Origin: Costus lasius
Lineage: Eukaryota > Streptophyta > Magnoliopsida > Zingiberales > Costaceae
Assembly: GCA_027563935.2 (NCBI GenBank)
Contig: CM050449.1
Span: 76,132,556 to 76,196,555, forward strand
DNA length: 64,000 nt
Direction of reading: 5' to 3'
Below the pieces are notes generated by a model. The model saw nothing but the letters and a program-made list of their open reading frames with translations. It was not told where the DNA came from and made no database searches. Below, piece by piece: positions 57,024 to 64,000 of the stretch. Within the stretch, counting starts at the first letter, position 1. Every line of letters starts with the position of its first letter. Position numbers and translations under genes: made by a program.

Positions 57024-59963
57024 CGAGTTGGAAACGGGGCACGGGTTGCTGCTGTTGCTGTAGGAGAATATCACATATCTTTACCATCTGGTCTTGTATT
57101 AGAACTGAACAATTGTTATTTTGTACCGAGCATAACTAAAAATATTATCTCTATTCCTGCTCTTGTCAGGAAAGGGTTTTCCTTTGAATGCAAATTTTCA
57201 AAGTGTTATATTTCTCTTGATAATATTGTTTATGCTACTGGGTCGATTAACAATGGGTTATTCATGTTGGACATGGAATGTTCTGTACAACAAATTGATA
57301 ATAAGAAAGCCAAGTATGCTGATGACAGCACCTTGCTATGGCATAGTCGTTTAGGCCACATTAACAAGAAACGCATTAAGCAGTTGCATGACCATGGACT
57401 GCTGGGATCATTCTCCTATGAGGAGCTTGATACATGCAAAGCTTGTTTAATGGGTAAAATGACGAAGTCTCTTTTTTCTAAGAAAGGTCAAAGGGCTTTA
57501 GGTTTACTTGACCTCATTCACAGCGATGTGTGTGGGCCATTTAATAAACATGCCAGAGGTGGCTATTCGTACTTCATTACCTTTACTGATGATTTCAGTA
57601 GGTATGGTTATGTCTATCTTATGAGACATAAGAGTGAATCTTTTGACAAGTTCAAAGAGTTCAAAAATGAAGTGCAAAATCAGCTGGGCCGAAATATCAA
57701 AGCACTTCATTCAGATCGAGGTGGTGAATACTTGAGTCGAGAGTTTACTGACTATCTGAAGGAGTGTGGGATTATCTCACAGCTCACTCCGCCAGGAACA
57801 CCGCAATGGAATGGTGTGTCCGAGAGGAGAAATAGAACCTTACTGGATATGGTTCGTTCTATGATGAGTCAGGCTACTCTACCTTACTCCTTTTGGGGAT
57901 TTGCACTGGAAACAGCTGCAAAGGTACTAAACCGAGTGCCATCCAAGGCCGTTTCTAAGACTCCATATGAGTTATGGTATGGGAAACAGCCAAGCTTGAC
58001 ATTTATTAAGATCTGGGGTTGCGAGGCTTATGTCAAAAAGCTCGCCTCCGGGAAACTGGAGAGCAGATCTGAGAAATGTATCTTTGTCGGTTACCCTAAA
58101 GAAACTAAGGGTTATTATTTCTACGATCCCGAGGAGAACAAGGTATTTGTTGCTCGGACGGCTATATTTCTTGAGAAAGAATTTCTTCTGCAAGAGGCCA
58201 GTGGGAGAGAAATAAAGCTGGATGAGAATCCAGAAGCAGGACAAAGTAGTCAAGCACAGTTGGATGAGGCTGAGCCAATAGAACAGGTTACTGAACAACC
58301 TGAGGCTCAGATATCACGGGAACCGCAAAGATCGGGAAGGATCCGTCGACAGCCTGAGCGCTATGACGGAGTCTACATCATTGATGATGAACCCCTCACT
58401 TATGCGGATGCGGTCAGTGGACCGGAATCAGCGAGATGGCTTGAAGCTATGCGAGCCGAGATGGACTCCATGTCAGATAACCAAGTCTGGGATTTGGTTG
58501 ATCCGCCTCCGGGAGTAATCCCTATAGGCTGTAAGTGGATCTTCAAAAGGAAGATTGACATGGATGGTAACGTGGTTACCTATAAAGGCAGGCTAGTTGC
58601 GAAAGGTTTCAAACAAATCTACGGGATAGATTATGATGAAACTTTCTCTCCTGTAGCCATGTTCAAGTCTATTCGGATTATTCTTGCGATAGCGGCATAT
58701 TATGATTATGAGATCTGGCAAATGGATGTGAAGACCGCTTTCCATAATGGAAAACTAGAAGAGGATGTGTATATGACACAACCTGAAGGTTTCACTAATC
58801 CATCAGATCGTCATAAAATATGCAAATTAAAGAAGTCCATTTATGGACTTAAACAAGCATCGCGAAGCTGGAATATTCGTTTTGATGAATCAATCTGTAA
58901 GTTTGGTTTCATCAAGAATGAAGATGACCCGTGTGTATATAAGAGGTTTAGTGGGAGCGTGATTACTTTCCTAGTCCTCTACGTCGATGATATCTTGATC
59001 ATTGGAAACGATATTCCTGAACTGCATGCGGTTAAGGCATGGTTAAGAAAATGTTTCCAGATGAAAGATTTAGGAGAAGCAGCCTATGTATTAGGTGTGA
59101 AGATCTACAGAGATAGATCTAAGAGGCTTCTCGGGCTATGCCAGAGAACTTACATCGATAAAGTCCTGGAGAGATTCCATTTAGAAAATTCTAAGAGAGG
59201 ATATCTTCCAGTCAGACATGGTCTGAATCTTTCAAAGAGTCAGTGTCCACAAACACAGACTGAGAAAGATGAAATGGACAATATGCCTTATGCTTCGGCT
59301 ATTGGGTCCATTATGTATGCGATGTTGTGTACTCGCCCAGACGTTGCTTACGGGTTAAGCGTGACCAGTCGATTCCAAAGTAATCCAGGACAGGCACACT
59401 GGATTGCAGTCAAGAACATTTTGAAATATCTTCGGAGGACCAAAGATATGTTCTTGATTTATGGAGGTCAGGAAGAACTCAGTATTGAAGGATATACTGA
59501 CGCTTCATTCCAATCTGACCAGGATGATTTCCGATCGCAATCAGGCTATGTTTTTAGCTTGAATGGAGGAGCGGTGGTGTGGAAAAGTTTCAAACAGTCA
59601 ATTGTTGCTGATTCCACAACAGAAGCCGAGTATGTTGCAGCCTCGGAAGCATCCAAGGAGGCAGTGTGGATTCGTAAGTTCGTTCAGGAACTTGGTGTTG
59701 TTCCTTCGAGTGCAGATCCTTTGGTTATCTTCTGTGATAACACTGGAGCTATAGCACAAGCAAAGGAACCACGGTCGCACCAGAAGTCCAAGCACATACA
59801 GAGAAGGTTTCATTTGATCCGGGAGATCATTGATCGTGGCGAGATCAAAATCTGCAAGGTTCATACAGATGACAATCTGGCTGACCCGCTTACTAAGCCT
59901 CTGGCGCAGCAGAAGCATGAGAAGCACTGTAATAATATGGGTTTGAGATTTCTCAACCATTAG
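57024..59963 (+). pseudogene. gag-pol: Copia H polyprotein, part 2: integrase, RT, RNase H (996-aa frame with LTR-derived ATG)
   Basis: From 57024 the H frame runs uninterrupted to the normal TAG at 59961-59963. It covers the end of the protease region, the integrase finger and triad, RT with YVDDIL, and RNase H. An ATG at 56973 inside solo LTR I is in the same frame and would add 17 LTR-derived residues, giving 996 aa without Gag or the protease active site. The frame is continuous with part 1 because LTR I plus its duplication is 1,698 bp, a multiple of 3. Whether the hybrid frame is expressed cannot be told from sequence. Confidence 0.9.
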
Positions 59964-59983
59964 ATTAAGTGCAAGTGGGAGAT

Positions 59984-61669
59984 TGTTGGGGTATGCCCTT
60001 AAGGCTAATGTTTGAGGCCTTGGGATTAATTCAGTATCATGTATAAACTCTATGTTTTTAAAGGCAATGGTTGTTATTCAGGTTGTTACATCATCTGCTG
60101 CAATATGTATACTTCTGAATAATGTCTCAATGCTGTTCAGCTTGGCTGACATGCAGTATAGTCCTTAGTCGAGATATCTTGGTGAACATGAGACAGCCTT
60201 GATATGATTGAGACTAATTTGTGTTCTAATCTTATAGGATGCTTCGAGCATGGAATAAGATGTAGACTCATGGGTACATTGGATGTACTGGACAGACCCT
60301 TCTAGGATATTCAATTGCTTGTCACAATGTGAATAATCCTTGTATGCAAACAAGTGGCATACTTCCTCTGACTTGAGATCACTTGTGTTTCTAAATGGTG
60401 ATTGGCATTGTTTTGAGGTAGTTCAATATCATTTGAAACATAATGGTTATAGACTATCTTGGATAATGAACATGAATCATGTTAGGGCATTAGTGATAGA
60501 CATAGGATTGCCGTCTCCTTGTTTGGAGTGTGATGTTCTAAAGGGGCCCCCCTGTATGAGATGATTGAGAAAGTGTATGGCCATACCCAGATGACTATGT
60601 TCATCCGATCTAATCATGCTCATCATATTGGAGCTACAGGCTTGACACGCTTGTCCAATAAGAACATCCAGTGGCAAAGGAAACATGTATGTCTAGTGAA
60701 GTGGATTCACACTTGTGCTGTGGTTTGAGTGTAGTCTTGGAAGACTCTTTCCTTTATATCGGGAGACAGTGATGTGTTGCTAGATACCCCTCACTGATCG
60801 TGATAACTTAAGTTATCGTTACCGACATTTAAAGGAAACCCTTAGGGTCGCACAATTTGATGATATGGTTTACTTATGTCAGATCGTGTGGACTGAATTG
60901 TTTTGGTTCAGTTTAAAGGGATTTAAACTCTGATTGTAAGTGAGATCTGGTCTGATCATGTTTGATTGATTAGGGCTTGAGATCGGTAAGCTTCGATCGA
61001 GAGAGTTGATGCTAGATCGGTGAGATCAAGAGCATCAAGAGATGAACGGTTAGATCTTGAACCTTTAGGTTTAATGAGTTATACCAAAGGCTTGGGTTAA
61101 TTGGTCTTTGAACCAAACCAACTTGAACCGGTTCACATGTGTGACCGCATGGTTCAAAGGGAGAAGAATGAGCGTTCGGTTCACTTGGAGTGAACGCATA
61201 ACGCATGAACGCATGAAGCTTGCTATTTTTGGAAGTTCCAAAATAGAAACGTCTCTACGTTCGTGGCTTCATTCTCCACTCTCGCTCGCCTCTTCCAAGT
61301 CGCCGCTTGCTCTCTCGTGGGGTAAGAAAAAGGTAGACGCCAAGAAGAGTTCGACCAAGCCAAGAGAGATCATCTCAATCCCCTTCACGCAACTAGGACT
61401 CTTGGAGATCCTTGCTAGCACAAGGAGAAACAAGAAGGAGCTATCTCTCATCTTGTGTGCGGTGCCTTTGGAGAAGAAGCACTCGCATCTTTCCTTCCAA
61501 GTCGCCATCCTTGCAATGGCTATGGTATGAATCCTTTTCATCTATGCAATCTTCGAATAAGTTGATCTTATGTTCATACAAACGATCTATGAAACCCTAG
61601 CTTCCTTTGGGAAATTTTGATATGCGCCCCCCTTTAGGGTTTCAGTCCCCCCTTAGATGGGTTCTTTCA
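59984..61669 (+). repeat. 3' LTR of copia H (1,686 bp)
   Basis: It starts TGTTGGGG after the polypurine tract and ends GTTCTTTCA. It carries GATAAC-TTAA-GTTATC and a perfect GTTCAC-TTGGA-GTGAAC hairpin (around 61179-61195). The following 5 bases GTTGT should be the target duplication. Confidence 0.92.
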
Positions 61670-63250
61670 GTTGTTACATCATCTGCTGCAATATGTATAC
61701 TTCTGAATAATGTCTCAATGCTGTTCAGCTAGGCTGACATGCAGTTTTGTCCTTAGTCGAGATATCTTGGTGAACATGAGACAGCCTTGATATGATTGAG
61801 ACTAATATGTGTTCTAATCTTATAGGATGCTTCGAGCATGGAATAAGATGTAGACTCATGGGTACATTGGATGTACTGGACAGACCCTACTTAGGATATT
61901 CGATTGCTTGTCACAATGTGAATAATCCTTATATGCAAACAAGTGGCATATTTCCTCTGACTTGAGATCACTTGTGTTTCTAAATGATGATTGGCATTGT
62001 TTTGAGGTAGTTCAATATCATTTGAAACATAATGGTTATAGACTATCTTGGATAATGAGCATGAGTCATGTTAGGGCACTAGTGATAGATATAGGATTGC
62101 CGTCTCCTTGTTTGGAGTGTGATGTTCTATAGGGGCCTCCTGGATGAGATGGTTGAGAAAGTGTATGGCCATACCCAGATGACTATGTTCATCTGATCTA
62201 ACCACTCTCATCATATTGGAATTACAGGCTTGACACGCTTGTCCAATAAGAACATCCAGTGGCAAAGGAAACACATATGTCAAGTGACTTGGGTTCACAC
62301 TTGTGCTGTGGTTTGGGTGTAGTCTTGGAAGACTCTTTCCTTTATATCGAGAGACAGTGATGTGTTGCTAGATACCCCTCACTGATCGTGATAACGTAAG
62401 TTATCGTTACCGACATTTAAAGGAAACCCTTAGGGTCGCACAATTTGATGATATGGCTTACTTATGTCAGATCGTGTGGACTGAATTGTTTTGGTTCAGT
62501 TTAAAGGAGTTTAGACTCTGATTGTAAGTGAGATCTGGTCTGATCATGTTTGATTGATTAGGGCTTGAGATCGGTAAGCTTCGATCGAGAGATTTGATGC
62601 TAGATCGGTGAGATCAAGAGCATCAAGAGATGAATGGTTAGATCTTGAGCCTTATGGTTTAATTTGATCTAGACCAATGCTTGGTTTAATTTGGTCTTTG
62701 AACCAAATGTAATTGAACCGGCTCATCATAGTGAGCGCATGGTTCAATGGGAGAGGAAAATGCGATGGTTCACTTGGAGTGAACGCATCACACGATGAGG
62801 GTTTGCTATTTTTGGAAGTCATGCTTTCCAAAATAGGGAGCACGCCTCACGTTCGAGAGCATTGCTCTATTCTCGTCGCCCCTCTTCCTCTTCACGCCTC
62901 CTCTCTCGTGTGGTGAGTCTTCACGCCTAGGAGGAGATCCGGTTAGCCAAGAAGAGATCATCTCATCTTTCCTTCAAGCGATCAGGGAAACCTTGAAGCT
63001 TTGCTAGCACAAAGACGCCAAGGGAGTAGTCATCTTCACCTTGTGTGCGTCACCTTTGGAGGAGAGCCGCTCGCCCTCTTCTTCCAAGTCGCCATCCAAG
63101 CAATGGCAATGGTATGATCCTTGTGTTGATCTATTCAAATTGTTAAGTTGATCTATGTTCATACATGCGATCCTAGGAAACCCTAGATTCCGCCCATGCA
63201 AATTTTATATGCGCATGCTTTAGGGTTTCGCCCCCTTAGTGGAACTTTCA
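61670..63250 (+). repeat. LTR J, first 100 or so bases missing, target of copia H
   Basis: The sequence begins in the middle of a copia LTR (GTTGTTACATCATCTGCTG, as at 60083) and runs to the LTR end GGAACTTTCA. The missing start should have been on the other side of H and was lost in the same deletion that removed the 5' end of H. The right flank is F. Whether J was a solo LTR or the 3' LTR of a full element cannot be decided. It carries GCTCA/TGAGC (62721-62736) and a second GTTCAC-TTGGA-GTGAAC hairpin. Confidence 0.88.
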
Positions 63251-64000
63251 GAAGCACCTTGCCACCCCCCCTCTTGGTGTTTATTCTCTTGGAGACGTGG
63301 TGATCTTGAGGGGTGATGGCTTGGAGTCTTGGAGCTTCTCTTCTTCCATCAAAGGGCGCAAGCAAGCTTCTTCTTCCTCCTCCTTCCTTTTCTTGGTGCA
63401 AAGGAACAAGAAGGCTTGCGGTGTCCTCTCCTCTTCATTCTCCTTGGCGCATCCCTCCTTGGTGGTGGCGCAAGGTGATTGGAGGACTCTCTTAGGGCGT
63501 GGATCTTCTTCCCGAGGCTAGCACCGGGCGTGGAAGAAGAGGACTCGAGGCATCCGTGTGTGTGAGACTGCAAAGGGTGCACGCTTGGGCGCCTACCTCG
63601 ACATTGCCCTCGTCTTGCTTTAAGGTATTTTCTATCTCATCGTGTCGACTCCCTCGCTTGACGATTTGCACTGGGTTTTTGGGACTGGCCTGTTTCGGGG
63701 ATATTCATCCGCTGTGCAATGTATTTGTGTTGATATGACTCTGAAAAATTATAAAATATCCCCGGGGTTTCCCAACAGAGGGAAGCTTGATATCCACGGG
63801 GCCCCCACTATGGTTGCATGACTGAAAGTATATGACCATACCCAGGTGAAAGCCTGATGTAGTCATGACCATGAGATTGGATAAAAACAAAGTGGTGACA
63901 CACTTTGTCCAATCGAATATCAGTTTGGGAAAGAGACTGTAATGCATCGGTATCTTATTGCGATGATGGGGATGTCGATGTTGATATCCATTCCGAAGAC
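63251..64000. repeat. F repeat: end of unit 2 and start of unit 3
   Basis: GAAGCACCTTGCC here matches unit 1 at 15802. The block runs to GATATCCATTCCGAAGAC at 63983, which is the unit start, so a third unit begins at the window edge. Adding the pieces of unit 2 (252 + 536 + 732) and the 68 bp missing gives 1,588 bp, against 1,586 bp for unit 1. That supports a regular tandem array. Confidence 0.82.

Larger units (their letters stand above)
54138..61669 (+). mobile_element. Copia H, plus strand, 5' LTR and most of the leader missing, split by solo LTR I
   Basis: Only the last 230 or so bases of the leader remain before the coding region. The 3' LTR is complete (59984-61669) and followed by GTTGT and LTR J, so H had inserted into J. 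The Gag AUG is absent. With LTR I and one ACCTA copy left out, the coding phase is continuous and free of stops. Confidence 0.9.

Noticed and set aside
1..64000. Host genes, tRNA or rRNA genes, phage or bacterial defence systems
   Set aside because: All long frames belong to LTR retrotransposons, and the spaces between them are LTRs, leaders or the F repeat. No other domain or RNA gene was recognised.

Overview
The window reads as a heterochromatic stretch of a flowering-plant nuclear genome. Every part I can explain is LTR retrotransposon or a repeat of LTR type, and I found no host gene, tRNA, rRNA or bacterial-style operon. The dominant family is Ty1/copia with LTRs of about 1.68-1.70 kb starting TGTTGGGG (or close variants), an initiator-Met tRNA primer site (TGGTATCAGAGC), a leader of about 1.8 kb and one open frame of about 1,294 codons (Gag, protease, integrase, RT, RNase H). 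That architecture matches the Angela/BARE lineage. Two Ty3/gypsy-type elements are also present: the 3' half of a Tekay/Del-like chromovirus with a 3.2 kb LTR, and a Tat/Athila-like gag-protease element without RT or integrase.

Layout. 1-5974: 3' part of the gypsy element, inserted in the 3' LTR of copia A. 5975-14933: copia A, minus strand, with the only full-length uninterrupted polyprotein (1,294 aa). 14934-16783, 45876-46411 and 63251-64000: pieces of a head-to-tail 1.59 kb LTR-like repeat (called F), which is the ground layer here. 16784-45870: copia B, plus strand, carrying copia C (24370-44387) in its 3' LTR; C in turn carries complete copia D (29556-38752, minus) in its integrase region and solo LTR E (39859-41536, minus) in its RT region. 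46412-54136: gypsy-type element G, minus strand, truncated at its right end. 54138-61669: copia H, plus strand, without 5' LTR and interrupted by solo LTR I (55326-57018). 61670-63250: the rest of LTR J, into which H had inserted.

Target-site duplications of 5 bp close both ends of B (ATTTT), C (GAGAC), D (CCTGA), E (AAAGA) and I (ACCTA). LTR-pair differences counted by eye follow the nesting order: A about 18 in 1.55 kb, B 8 in 1.68 kb, C 3 in 1.70 kb, D 2 in 1.68 kb.

How the parts relate. A keeps a complete frame with all catalytic motifs. B and H keep long pol frames but have lost the AUG that starts Gag, as barley BARE2 has, and so look like dependents of an A-like helper. C has a 1-nt frameshift and D one nonsense codon. 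All nine premature in-frame stops I could assign in four elements are TAG, six of them in the otherwise frameshift-free gag-pro frame of G. The copia leaders share two related palindromes that differ by compensated bases, and the LTRs carry hairpins with compensated bases between copies. Both suggest conserved nucleic-acid structure.
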